Source: Apoderus coryli (Eukaryota; Arthropoda; Insecta; Coleoptera; Attelabidae). From it: a DNA stretch of 64,000 bases. The DNA lies in the NCBI GenBank assembly GCA_911728435.2, contig OU452208.1:3534001-3598000 (forward strand), in the 5' to 3' direction. This document shows positions 1-12,500 of the stretch, in pieces. Positions within the stretch are counted from its first letter, which is position 1, and each line of letters begins with the position of its first letter. Position numbers and translations under genes: made by a program. Under the pieces are notes generated by a model, which made no database searches, was not told the DNA's origin, and worked only from the letters and a program-made list of their open reading frames with translations.

Positions 1-1110
1 CAAGGTGATAAGGGCAGAGGTATTATTGAAGCCTTTGCAGTTACGCATTATAAAGCCATACATGCGAGATGCCTCACCAACCATTCTTTTCATATGCTCC
101 AAAAACTGAAACCTCTGATCGAAGGTAACACCAATAAGATCCGTGAATACCCGACATCGTTCAAGTTTATTTGTGGAGATTGCATACGGATAGTCAATAA
201 ACGTTTTACGTGTAAAACTCAGACATGTGCATTTACGAATGTTAAGAGACAATTTGTTACTGTCGCACCACCTTTCTAGCGCACACAGATCATGCTGCAG
301 GTTCATGCAATCTGCTACTGAATCTATGGAGGCTAAGATTTTTAAGTCATCTGCGAAAAATAGAGTACGCTGAAGTAAACACGGGTCCAGGTCATTGATG
401 AAAAGAAGGAACAACAATGGACCTAAGTTAGAACCCTGGGGTACTCCTGACGTGGCCGAATAAAAACAAGATTTAAAGCCGTTGTAAAAGACATATTGTT
501 TCCGATCATGCAAGTATGAGTTGCATAAAGAGCCGGAAGGAACTCCATCATAAGTATGCAGTTTACTCAGCAATATGCCTATCAATGGCTTTGGTGAAAT
601 CAGTATAGATTACATCCAGTTGACCGCCGTGATCAAGAGATTCAGAGATACAGTGGGTAATAACTGACAGATTGGTGACAGTGGACCGGCCACACATAAA
701 ATCATGCTGGTTAGGTGAAATCTGACGTCTCACAGCTGTATAGATCCGGTCATATAAAATTGATTTAAATAATTTAGAAAAATTGCACTATAGAGAAATT
801 GGTCGATAATTATTAATATGAGACTTTTCGCCGGATTTAACAACTTTAGATATCTTCCATAGATCCGGATACATTCCCGACTTCAAAATTAGATTGAAAA
901 TTGACTGTAACGGAAGAGCTAAGACAGAAATGCAATCTCGGACAAAAAAAGAGGGAATATTATCATATCCAGAGGTAAATTTATTTTTAAGGCGTTTAGA
1001 AGCTGCAAATATGTCTGACAGCTCAATCTGCTTGATATTGACAGTATTAGAGCTTCCAGAAACATTCGACGCAAGATAACTAGATGATTTAAGAAAAACA
1101 CTATTTAATT
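1..1110 (-). mobile_element. Non-LTR retrotransposon relic, reverse transcriptase part
   Basis: The minus strand encodes pieces of a LINE reverse transcriptase in the expected order: a region ending NNYRPISL near 800, VIYTDFTKAID near 600-640, GVPQGSNLGPLLFLLFINDL near 380-450, and the active-site FFADDLKIL near 330-360, then the start of the thumb region running off the window edge. This protein copies element RNA into DNA at the target site. At least one stop (after RPISL) and a frameshift (after the TDFTKAID block) break it, so it is dead. The endonuclease half is absent. The motif set fits the Jockey/CR1 group; the exact clade cannot be told. Confidence 0.85.
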
Positions 1111-1230
1111 AACAAGTCACTACCATTTGTAAAGCAAGAAACAATACGATTTTATAATGACTTCTCAATCTCCCGAATCAGCGACTGGACAAAAACCCAT
1201 TGTTTTTTTACTAGCCCTTTATATATATTC

Positions 1231-1400
1231 TTAATAATAATAATAATAATGACTTTATTGTGATATAGTAGGTACACAAAAGGTGCAGTTGAGGCACATG
1301 CCTCCTAGCTTAACCTTTGATATGGGAAACCGTGACGCCCTCCAATTAGCTTCAGTATATAATAGTAATAATAATAGTCCGGCATTTAATTTATATGAAA
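1231..1400 (-). repeat. (TAA)n run and probable LINE 3' end
   Basis: A TAA microsatellite (1231-1250) is followed by GACTTTATTG. Read on the minus strand this is CAATAAAGTC followed by (TTA)n, the usual 3' tail of a Jockey/CR1-type LINE. The 130 bases to the right could be its 3' untranslated region. No coding part remains, so the assignment rests on the tail only. Confidence 0.4.
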
Positions 1401-3385
1401 GTATTTCGATAATATTCAGTGACCACTCAGTAACTAAAACATCTGGTTATTCTTTCTAATATATGCATTTATATTTTCGACTAACTCATAAACAAAACAT
1501 AATATTTTCGACTAGAAAAAGGCCCTTTTCTAGGTATCAATTCTTTTATCAGATAGCAAAAAGGCACCCAAGATAATATTTATTATTTCCAGATGTTGTA
1601 GAATATTTACAAAAATATTAGACTTCCAGACACGTTAGGTATAAAACTATAAAACTAAGAGAAAATATCCTAAACTACCCAAATATATATACATTGTAAG
1701 ACAAAAGTATATTCTATTGCCAGTGTGTCTTTGTTTTGTTACAATTGCAGGTGTACAGGATGGTCACAGTACCTTCAAGTATCCAAATAGTTGCCCAATT
1801 GTTCGACTTTAATAAAAATGCCCTACTTTTTAAACAATTTTGTTTTTGTGTTACGAATTTGTTACAAAAACCAATAATCTATTCAAAATTAGATATATCT
1901 GCATCAATAAAATGTTTAATATATGTAAAGATATGACCCCTATAGAATAAAAATGTGGCCACTGTCGGCGCCCTCCCCTAGTACATTATTTTGTACATGA
2001 TTTAAATTTAATAATTTTTCGTTAAATGGTCAGTGTCCCTAAAAAATCTTTAATATTTTCATGTAAGTACTTTTCTCCTAAAAAAAATTATTGCCACCAT
2101 AGGTAGGCTACAGGTAATTACAATAAACCTACATTATATTGTTAGAAACAAAATAAAAAAATAATTAAGCGAGGCCGTGTCCCACATTTTTCCTTTTTAA
2201 ATTATTCTGCACATTATTAACGAAAACCTACACTTGACGCATTCTTAAAATGGTATCAAAATAACAATTAGATTCAATGTTGTTGCTGATCGGCTATTTG
2301 GTAACAGTGACTATACACGTTATATTTCCAGGGCTATTTAGTATATTTATTCATTACAACTAAAAAAAAGTACAAAAGCTGGTAGGTATCAGTTGTTCAA
2401 ACTAAGAAGGTAATCTTCTATAACAAGAAATATCTCTAAGATGAAGAATCCGCCTTTGATGGATTTATGTATGTTAACCCGATATAAATAACTCAAAATC
2501 GAGTTATGCTATGTGGATGTTTTTTATATAAAAATCAAGTTTCACAAATACTTAGGAATCTATTGTTTTTGGTGGCCATTGGAAGGCAAGTGTTGTAATA
2601 TTTTGGTATATAAGGGCATTGTACTATTCAATGGCCTGCAACTTGTTTATATTAACACACTTCATATTCTACTTGGTGTGTTATTGTATTTCAATCATTA
2701 TATCATATAACCCAAGATTGCTTTCTGTTTGGTTTTTGTTTATGTTAACTCTCTAAACATGTCAACGACTAATCTTTTAAAAAAGGCTGAATGTACAAGT
2801 TTTAATTTGGATGCCGAAAGGGAAGTGAACTTTTAGTCAGTCAGATGATTGTATTGTTAGAGAATAGTCGAGGATAGAAAAAGCTATTGTATTTAACGGA
2901 TTATATTCAATTATTTGTATTATTTTCGGGTTTTATTTGAATTTACTGTTATTATCCTTACACAAGAGGAAGTATTTTTAAGAAGTTGAAACGCTAAATA
3001 TACGACATAACTAAAGCTTTATTTGAAATAAAACACATGATTTGGGTTTTTCAAATCAACTAAATTTAATAACTAAAATTAATAAAGAAAATGATTAACA
3101 ACAAGGAAATAAATATGTATAAATAAAAAAAAGAATAAAACAATTAAACGAGAATGAAAATTTAAAAGAAAATCTTAGTCATGATGGCCACGCGTTTTTT
3201 TATATAAAAATTTAAGTAAATGCCTACATAACACTCACTTATATATACTAGGTGTTAATTTCATTGATATTATGGCCTTAAGGCTAGTGTATAAAAAATA
3301 TACACGTGGCCTAGAAGCGGTAAAAATATGTCTTGCGCCACATGTATACGACAATATACACATTTTAAATCTGGTAAATGTTCCT
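1401..3385. other. AT-rich spacer, no gene seen
   Basis: No open frame of convincing composition, no splice-flanked coding block and no recognised repeat was seen here. Short open frames at 1736-1936 and 2513-2710 have the composition of random AT-rich DNA. Confidence 0.5.
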
Positions 3386-3821
3386 GGAAGAGTCGAAGCC
3401 GTGGTTGACTATATAAAGCAAAAGGTTTTATTGACATCTCGGACCAGTTATCGTCGTATTCTTCCTCGGTAAGGCGCAGCATCAAGTGGCACAAAAAAGT
3501 CGCACTCGAATTACTTACGGGCGCAAGTGTAGTAAACGCATGTTATGCAACAAAAACGAATCGAAAAAGTTAGCATTATCGATTTCAAGCAGAAATTGTG
3601 TTTGAAGCTGCTGCCCATGGGCGAAAAAATATTCCTCCACCAGATTGTCAACCTCGACAAGTACACAAATTGATTCAAGTAGCAAAAGAAAGCCGTTGTA
3701 TTATTTGCTACTATCGAAATAAACATATGCATGACCGATTATATTATGCTATATCTAAAACCATGCCCAGTGTGTATTGACAAATATCTCTGCTTAGACG
3801 GCTTTTTTGTCAGACACAATA
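3386..3821 (+). pseudogene. piggyBac-like transposase relic (C-terminal part)
   Basis: Pieces of a piggyBac-family transposase appear in order but in changing frames: AVVDY near 3398, then KGFIDISDQLSSY with SIKWHKKVALELLTGASVVN (about 3411-3530), then SIIDFKQKLCLKLL (about 3570), then a cysteine-bearing stretch ESRCIICYYRNK (about 3690), and LCLDGFFVRHN (about 3789-3821). In the family, the DQ-containing segment belongs to the RNase H-like catalytic fold and the cysteine stretch to the C-terminal zinc-binding domain. At least three frameshifts separate the pieces, so it is inactive. No terminal repeats or TTAA duplications were identified. Confidence 0.75.
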
Positions 3822-4521
3822 TTTTGCCTATAATAAACCATTAGACACTAATTAAAATTATTTATTGTATTCATCTAAAATTATGACACGTTTGTATTTC
3901 GATTAATGTATTTACATTTAGGTATTATAATAAGTGCTAATCTACCAAATATATTTGATTTCACAACAAAATAGTGCCTAAGTAATAAAATCACTAATAA
4001 AAAATTTAACTTTTATATAAATTATTTTATTATAACCCCACGCCTCGCTAAACAATATCCCGTAAGAAATGCACGTAAAGCGTGCTACCAGAGCTTTTTT
4101 TTTTTTTTGATTAGGCCAAGGCAGAGAAATCATCATGACACCTAGGGAGTTCCTTACCACTTCCCTAGGTAGTGTGGGACTCTAAGCCAAACTAAAACTC
4201 CTTAATTAAATATCGACTAAATTTCAGTTTCAAAATAAGTTGAATAGCGGTTAAATTCAAATTCAAAAGCGCGCAAAAAAGCCCCGCCCCAAATGCTCTG
4301 ATTGGCTCGGCACGTTGGCATTTTATTAATGTATGCTGAATCACCATTGAGGTGGGGGGAGACGCTCTAACGTGGCCAAAAGCGGGTGCAGGTACGCCAT
4401 ATTGGTATACGACCTCTATCATTTGTCGTGCTTTCAAGTTTATAGTGTTATTTACGAGTATTTTACAAGTTTACTTAAGTTTTTCGTGTTTTTTTGGACG
4501 GTTATTTCACAATATACTATA

Positions 4522-4948
4522 ATGATGTCTTGTGCTGTGCGTAGTTGCAGTAGTAGAAGTGAAATCGACCAGAAAATATCAGGAATAACGTTTCATAGGT
4601 ATGTACCAAATATTGTAAACATGGACGTATTTAGGGTTTTTTTATGCGAACTTATTAAAACACATTATTATAGGAGTCTGGTGAATACTCTTTCTGCACT
4701 GAACAATTGACACGTGCATTGTAGTTTTTTTTTTTTTACAAATTCTTTTACCTGATTTCTACTCTCAAACTCTCTACTTTTTCATCACTTTCTAGCAAAA
4801 AAGACCTCTAAATATGTGTTAAAAACATATTCTGGTTTTTAGATTTCCTAAAGATCCGGCTCGTAGATATATCTGGAGAGAATATGTGTCTCGAATTAAT
4901 TGGATACCAACGAGAAATGTACACAATTATAATTTATCCAGATCATGA
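4522..4948 (+). pseudogene. THAP-domain exons 1 and 2 (degenerate)
   Basis: Exon 1 (4522-4598) starts at ATG and encodes a typical THAP beginning: C-X4-C (CAVRSC) followed by GITFHR, ending in a GT donor at 4599. Exon 2 follows a TTTTTAG acceptor at 4843 and continues the domain as RFPKDPARRYIWREYV and NWIPTRNVHNYN. The THAP finger is a C2CH zinc module that binds DNA. The C-X2-H half (normally CSDHF) is damaged: the frame gives NLSRS and a TGA at 4946. Exons join in phase 2, the phase also seen in the THAP exon at 9804. Confidence 0.7.
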
Positions 4949-4969
4949 TTATCTTCCTGGACCATTTTC

Positions 4970-5389
4970 TGAATTTTCGAAATTCATTATTGTTTATATT
5001 GCTGGATTTGTTGTTTGTTTTTAGTTTAAAGAAGCAAATTATTTGCAGAAAATGTCGAGATGCATTAATAAGTGTTATTTTTTTTTATATATATACAAAT
5101 TCCTTCAAAAGATGTTTTAGACGTTTGCTTCCAATCCGAAAAGATCATAAAAAATCATGTAGTAGCTACTAATGAAAAGTTGTCCGCAGGATTCATAATA
5201 AACCTTGTTTTAAAGGAATTTGTAAATAGTAATATTTTTCCTAATTTAGTTGTGCACGGTTTTGATCAATCAGTGTTTGATAACCATATACATTTACTGA
5301 TCAAATCTATTGCGACTAAATATGTTAATACCAGGATGTATTATTTAAGTAAAAATAAAGTGGATAAGCATAGCGCAACATTTAAATAA
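4970..5389 (+). pseudogene. P-element/THAP9-like transposase C-terminal relic
   Basis: Near 4993 a frame reads VYIAGFVV, and after a frameshift a cysteine pair appears in IICRKCRDAL. In the family this is the conserved YIAGFVxR...CxxC block near the end of P-type transposases. The last part (to the stop at 5389) includes DNHIHLLIKSIATKYVNTR, which resembles the terminal DxHxxxLIKxIxxxYxxxR region. Frameshifts split the pieces and the catalytic RNase H-like core is missing. With the THAP exons upstream it forms one deleted element. Confidence 0.6.
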
Positions 5390-6004
5390 AATTGTTTTGT
5401 TTAAGGGGTATTAATATATAATTTATAAAGTACTAACGTCTTTTATTCCTGTATTTAGGTATCAAATATCAATAATTACCTATATTTAAGTATTTTGTAC
5501 ACTGCCAGTATTTCAAAATAAAGTATAAACCCAAGCTGCAAATTGAAAGCAAAAACGTCAACAAAAATAGTTAATGCGGCTCTGGAGAATCCGCCATATT
5601 GGTATACGATTACGCCCCACCCAATGCACCCGTTTGTGTACAATGTAAAATAATGCTTATAGCGACTCCTTATATCTCAATGTGAATCACAGACCTACTC
5701 TCTAACGTACTCACGTGATAGTAATATTTGCGTAGAAAATTCCTTAAGTGTCCAATAACTTGGGTGGTTGACCCTACAACCATAATTTTATTGCAATATT
5801 ATAATATAGATTCAAAAAATATAACCCAATTAACTTTAAAATTATTTATTACTGTACTGTTAGGCAATTTTACTTCAATGAGTAATAGTTTTAATCCGGC
5901 TCTGACTTTTCCGCTTTGTTGCTATGTTTATAAGGTCAGCGTAAATACCTATTGTACAGTAGGTATATTATTGTATTTATGCTGATAACGTAGTGAGTGT
6001 GTGG

Positions 6005-6014
6005 TATATATAAG
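6005..6014 (+). promoter_or_regulatory. Candidate TATA box of gene A
   Basis: TATATATAAG lies 101 bp upstream of the ATG at 6115. With initiation about 30 bp downstream, the 5' UTR would be roughly 75 nt with no intron. AT-rich DNA produces such strings by chance, so this is a positional argument only. Confidence 0.35.
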
Positions 6015-6114
6015 CAACGTCAATAATAATATTATACTGGATAAACTTTGGTATAAGCATTATAAGTAAGAACAGGTAGATATTGAAAGAAATTGTGCAA
6101 TATTGTTTAACTTT

Positions 6115-6556
6115 ATGGCGTTCCCAAAATGGACTCCAAAATCACCAAATTACTCAGCTGACGCATTGTTACTCCTGGCAAATGCGAAAACGGAATGTAT
6201 TCCGTACGTAAAATACGATGAAATTGTTAAGAAAAGTGAAACATTTCCTATAAAGTTTTCCGTTGAAACTGTACGAAGTAAGACGTTGAACAGACACGTT
6301 GATCAAACTATTTTGGAGAAGTATATGAATACAGTGTATCCAGTGTTACATGAAAATGTTTTATACCTCTATTTGGAGTTTATCGTGCATAAAAGACACT
6401 ATGGTAGTAATATTGAGAAAAGGTTTTATAAAAACATGACTCTAAATGGATTTGTTACTAGATTATTGAAAAATAGAGCAGTAACTTTTATGGAGAAACG
6501 TGATAAATACCTACTTTTGGATGGCACAATGGGTTCTGGAAATTGGGAAAGTATAG
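6115..6556 (+). CDS. Gene A exon 1
   Basis: Encodes residues 1-147 plus one base. The start context is CTTTATGGCG. The exon ends SGNWESI then G|GTTAGT, a phase-1 donor. It corresponds residue for residue to exon 1 of gene B, sharing FPIKF, HENVL and RLLKNRAV. This N-terminal region has no motif I can tie to a function. Confidence 0.85.
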
Positions 6557-9500
6557 GTTAGTTTATGTTTATAAAAAAGTTTGGCATAAAGATCCCGGAT
6601 TACCGATGATACTATGGTTATAGGTTATTGCCATGTATAATTAAGGGAATATTTTTTTTAAGATTTGGCTTCAGACGTATTCTATTAGCCACAGATTGAA
6701 GGGAATATTTAAAAAGGGTTCTGGTAAACTTGGAGACCCACAGAATTTGACACTTTTCCTTAACCTTTTGATAAAGCTTACCTTAAATAGAGATGAATTA
6801 AACCAAAAAATCAATGGATCATATAGTTTTTTGTTTTTAAATAAATAATAAAGATCTAAATTGCCTCGCTTCTTTTGGAACAAAAAACGCCATTACCCGC
6901 TACTTATATAAACAATTTATGCGGTATTCTCCTATTTAGTAAACTTGATGACCCACACAGACCACATTAAAGCACTTTTTTAAGTAAAATAAATTTGCTA
7001 AAATATTAAGATAGGGTTAGTGTGTTACAAGGTTATTTACATTTACCAATTCTACCAAACAAGAATACAGAGGTTATATGCGATGTTGCCATATATATTC
7101 GAGTCATTCAAATGTTTTTCCGCGCAAAAATTATTTTTTCTGCAAGTTAAGGCAAGTATTTTATTTGCTTCTAGCCATTATAGTGAAAGTAGTTTAAATT
7201 TGGATTCACTCTGATTACTTAGTTTAAAATTAATATTATAGTTGGGCTGGATAGTTTCGTTACTTGGGTTCGGTAGTTTGGCTGAGTTATATTGGGATAG
7301 TTTCGCTAGTTTGGGTTGGGTTAGGTAGTTAGGTTAGTTTGGATGAGTTATATTGGGGTAGTTTCGTGACTTGGGTTGGGTAGTTAGGTTAGTTTGGGTG
7401 AGTTATATTGGGGTAGTTCCGTTAGGTTGGGTTAGGTAGTTAGGCTAGTTTGGGTGAGTTATATTGGGTTAGTTTGACTTACTTTATGGTAGTTTGCTTA
7501 TATTGGGGTAGTTTGGTTAGATTAGGTTGAGTTAGTTTGGGATAGTGTGATTAGGTTGGGTCGGTTAGGGTTAGGTTAGTTTGATTAGATTGGGTTAGGT
7601 TAGTTTGGGTGAGTTATATTGGGTTAGATCGAGTTACTTTATGGTAGTGTCTATGAGGTGGGGTAGTTTGGTTAGATTAGGTTGGGATATAGTGTGGTTA
7701 GATTGGGTTGGTTAGGGTAGTTTGATTAGATTGGGTTAGGTAGTTAGGTAAATGTGGGTGAATTATGTTGGGTTGGGGTAGTTGGGTTAGATTAGGTTTG
7801 TTTTAGTTAAGGTATTAGTTTGCCCATTTAAATATTTATAGGTAATTTGTTTATTTTCGTTTATTTATTCCTTTCAGTTTTTAAAGTACGATTAAACAAT
7901 ACTAGCGCAGTACATTTAAAACTCAGTGAAAATAAAATCACTTGGCAACACTGTAAATACTGTGTGATGATATTAGCACAGATCTAGAAAAGGGTTTCTA
8001 GATCTGTGGATATTAGTGTATTTTTACTACTGATTTGCGTGAACGTCTTGTTTTATTCAACTTTTAAAATCATTTTTTTTCTTTCAAAAGTGCTTTATCC
8101 ATATTTTTTTTTAAAAAAAAAGGGTTCTATTACAATAGAGGTTTTAACTAAAAAAATGTTTGCGAAATTCCGTGGGTCTCCAACTTTACCAGACCCTTTA
8201 AAAAGTTATTTTTAGATTCACCAGGGTCCCATAATGTGGACATTAAAAATATTAACAGTTAGCTAAACTTGCCTAGATAGCTACTGGGTATATATTGAAA
8301 ACCAACCATGTTATGGTTTTAGGATTTTTCTTGTTTTAGTAAAAGCGGAGAAGGAAAATTTGTTGGAAAATAGTATTAGTTTCCTAAAATGTCCTCTAGA
8401 AGGCGTAAATCTAACTCTCTGTAAATTGAAAAACACTGTTTACTTGAAAATATACTTATATTACGTAAGTGTTTAACTTAATGAGGATGTTCTAAGTACA
8501 ATTCTAAAACTTTTTCATATAAACCTTTTTTCCCTATCTTCTTAAATAAATGGTGGAGGAGCCGGAGAATGTTGATTTGTAAAAAGTTGTCTAACTTTCT
8601 TATGGAGAGTCCGATTTTAATAAAATTAGGCTCAGTATAAAAATAATGCTTGGGAGTATCAAAAAAAGTATTGCTGCTTTTATTTCTTTTTTATATAGGG
8701 CCGCTAGATGGAGATATATAACAATGTTTCCGATTTTGATGTCAATTTTCTTAGAAAAATCAAATGGAATGGTACTATTAGTCTTCCCTAGTTAGAAAGA
8801 GCATATAAAAATAAAGAAAACAGTGAAAACAGGAAGTCTCTATCTTTTTCCTGTCGATCTCAATAAAAATAAATAATAAATATATTTAACATTCAAATAT
8901 AATTAATATGTTTGTCACATTAGTCTATGGATTTATTTCCTTTGTGTTTTAATGTTTTAATTATAAATGCCTATTAGCAACGAAGAAGCATTTGATTTGT
9001 TGGCGGTTATTTCGAGTGCCTCAAATAGTATATTGTGCAACGAAAATGAAATGACATATATTTCCGACGAGTATGAGTAGGAAATGGTCATTTTATGTGA
9101 GTTTCACACTATACTTTTTCTACGACTGTTTTAATGCTTTTGAATAAATTTAACATAATTTTTAGGAAAATATTTGTTTTTCGAAACTTACCCCTGTTAA
9201 CGTATAAGCCTAAATACGATAAATTAGAAGTATTAAATTGACTAGGTGGTGTTAAACTATATTCACTATCACTGTTTATGTGTTTTGAAATTAGCGAAAT
9301 ACTTAATTATAATTAATAATTATAATTATACAATTTAGTGGATGCGACAGCATTTTATTTCCTAACTATTGGACTTCCACAGCAATATGGACTATTTCCT
9401 TAAAATTAATTATAATTATTATTAATTATAAATACCAAAACTGTCAATTTGGTGTTTGTATTTCGGTGTTGCTATGTTGATTTTTCATGACCGCCGATAC

Positions 9501-12500
9501 TTTTGTCATTACCAAGAAATTTTATTATTACGCACGGGTAATTGAAAAACAGCATTACAATGTACTACATTTTCAAATCATGGTTGAACATATAATAAAG
9601 GCATTTAAAGGCAGTCGTAGAAAAAATGCTTTGACGCTTTGCAAGGATCTACGCGATTCGTATATCTGAATGCATGGCTAGTGTTACGCTTTTAATGCGG
9701 CGGCCATTTTTTATGTGCCAAACAAACAGAAAACTACGTGTGCATTTTTGATGATTATATTTGTAAAAATTGGGAATACAAATTTATTTTGTATATTAAT
9801 AAAATGGTACGTTGTGTGACTTTTGGATGCCCAAGTCGCAGTGAACAAAAGGAGTCCGGAATTTCGTTTCATAGGTAAAACTTAGAATGATGTATAAAGT
9901 CGCTTCTAGTTTTTAATAATTAAAAGTAATCTTTAGGCTATTATCTTTTAGTATGTAGTATAACAGGTTTCAGTTTACCTAATGAAAACTGTTTGATACA
10001 ACAATTCATTTAAAATCAACATGATAAAGCATTATTTTTTGATAGAAACCTCTATAGATGTTTACTTTATCAGGGGCGTAGACACTTTATTTTTTCAAAA
10101 AATTTGTTTTTTACACATTTTGTTACATTTTTCCGTTCAAAGTGAATAAAATAATGTCACTTTAGCTTTTTAATTATTTCAATATTTAGAACATCATGCA
10201 CTAGATACACTGTTCGTGTATATTTCATAACAAAACTACAGTCTCAAAAATTAGATCCCGTTCTCGAAATCAATTAACAAAACTCATTCTATTTAAAGGA
10301 TAATCAAAACGTTATGTATTTGTGTTGTGTCTACTGCAGTATGTATAAGTAGTGTATTGTAGCAAGACGATAATTGTGTCTGGGCTTATTATCCTACGAT
10401 TGCCCACCCGGTATTTCTACGAATTCTGTTTATCTCTATAGGGTTTTTTTTTGTTAAAAGTAAAACTGATACGCGCGAGGTAGAGTACCTATTTTTGGTT
10501 CTGTATTGAATACCGATTTACTGAATATCTTTTTAATGGTATACCGCATCTTTGAAGGGGTACTATTGATTAGCTTGTTGTTTACTGTATTGGTAGTATT
10601 ACTTTACACAGTTTATTTGAGAAAAACCGATTAAGTGTTTTGGGTTGTGGGAATATTACCTACATTTAGGTAAGTGTTTGGCCCAGATATTTGCGATATC
10701 ATAAGTGTAGTGTACCTATATGCTCGGTATAACCTTAACATTGTTAGTATTTAATATCATATAATTAAAACCCTATAGATTTACAAGTCAAATTCAGTTT
10801 AGCGTTGTTCTTGATATCAGTGTTTTGTTTTTTTAGATTGGTGGTTTCAATAAACTGTTTTGTTACAAGGGTACGAAAGTAGCTTTATTTATTCTGCTGA
10901 GAACTCCAACCCGAATTCCGGTCGTTAGCGAAGCTTTAGCCGGGCGTTTCGCTACAACTTGTCGCCCAACATAGTGGCCAGTAGAAAGCTACCACATAAT
11001 TATTATGGTGTTAACCAGATCGCCTTCTAGAGGAATAATCCGGGAGAGCCCTCCCCAAACACGGAGTAGAACTAGGGATAATATGCAAGTGCCTATGGGT
11101 GCCTCAGGATATGCCAACACGGGGGCAATACCAAGAAGATTTGGTGGTGATCGTGTTACATCACTAACGGCAGCCTCCATAGGAGTTCCTCCAGTTCCTA
11201 CGCCACTTTCATCCTCAAGAGCTTCTTCTCCACGTAGAACGCATTCGTTGAACATGGGTGAAAGTCAGGTATTTTCAAGGCCAGCTAACAAACCAAGGGC
11301 CGAAAAAGGAATAAGTCAACAAACTGGTAACACACAAAATTTTCTTAATAATTCTGTTCCAAATGTAAATAGTTGTAATTATGGTAATTTAAATAGGTCA
11401 ATGCCAGCTATATCCGTTAGTAATAATAACTGTCCTAATTATTTAGCCGGAAATGGATTACCAATGTATTATGTACAGGGTGTATATGAGAATGGTGCGA
11501 AAGTACAAAATCCTGGAAACAATGTAACTTCACAAAATCCAAATTTAAATATGAATGCATATTACGAAAATCCGTTACCACGTAACCGGAACCCTAATTT
11601 TGATTATTTTTTACCCGGAAATAATGCTAATTTTAACCCATTGTTTCAGCAAAACTTAAATTTAAATAATTTGAGATGTCAACCAAATATACACGGGTTT
11701 CAAGGAAATCATGATACTAATATACAGGATGGTCATACTTTCGTACCTATTTTAAATTCGGGAATTAACAATAATTATAATTCTGCTCTTAATCAAGTGC
11801 AATTTAGAGATAACATGTTAAATAATATGCTATTTTCACATAACTCCTTAGAAAAGATAGTGCCAAAGTTTGGAGATGATGGGTCGTTACATCCCAGAGA
11901 TTTTATAAATCAAATAGAAAATTTAATTGACTTTAATGTTGTAGAGTTTAATTGTGTTCGATTTATATTATATGAGTGTTTGTTTGGTAACGCTAAGATC
12001 TGGGCGAACGCATTGATGAACACTTTTCAAAATTTTTACAATTTTAAATGCGCGTTTCTACAACAATTTTGGGGTCCATTAAAACAGTCTTCTAGCCGTT
12101 TTGAGATCGAAGCGAGTAAATATTGTAACTCTGCGGGTTCTTACGTAGATTTTTTCTTGAATTTAGTGGCAAAAGCTAAGTATATAGAGCCGCCCTATAC
12201 TGAACCCGTATTAATAGCAACAATAAGTAGAGGTTATCCGTCCGAAATTGCGTTATCCCTTATTGGAGCTACAACAATAGGTGAGGGACTTGAACGCCTC
12301 AGACAGGCTGATTTTGTCAGAAGTCCTAACATTAGAAAATTTCAATATCCCGAATCTCAAAGACAACCCCTCACACAGGCGGAGAATAACAATGCTTATA
12401 ACCGGGCGGGTTCCCCAAGTAATTTTTCCAAAACTTATGAGAGGTCATCCAGCCCAGCCAAATCACGGGTTACTTTCCGGGACCGATCCCCCGCGAGGTC

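Larger units (their letters stand above)
4337..5690 (+). mobile_element. Internally deleted THAP / P-element-type transposon
   Basis: A THAP zinc-finger start and the C-terminal end of a P-type transposase lie only about 400 bp apart, as in a copy that lost its middle. The ends carry imperfect inverted repeats: 4337-4390 (TGAATCACC to CGGGTGCA) resembles the reverse complement of 5625-5690 (TGCACCCG to GTGAATCA). A 16-bp sequence, CCATATTGGTATACGA, occurs in direct orientation near both ends (4396 and 5594). Exact borders and target duplication were not resolved. It lies just upstream of the promoter of gene A. Confidence 0.6.
6708..8205. mobile_element. Non-autonomous DNA element with ~41-bp inverted ends
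   Basis: 6708-6748 (TTTAAAAAGGGTTCTGGTAA onward through GGAGACCCAC) matches the reverse complement of 8165-8205 with only a few differences. A further partial copy of the motif (GTAAACTTGATGACCCACAC) lies near 6941. Nothing inside codes for a transposase; the interior is mostly a G-rich tandem array and a hairpin. Superfamily not assignable, and no clear target duplication was found. Confidence 0.5.

Noticed and set aside
5728..5985. 85-codon open frame upstream of gene A
   Set aside because: Random-looking hydrophobic composition, no homology signal, and it overlaps the probable promoter region.
8968..9081. 37-codon acidic frame starting MPISNEEAFDLL
   Set aside because: Protein-like but very short and isolated; I could find neither a continuation nor a family.
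9487..9669. 60-codon frame before the THAP exon
   Set aside because: No motif, no initiation or splice context; likely chance.
10989..11255. Minus-strand frame over gag
   Set aside because: Antisense shadow of the gag frame.
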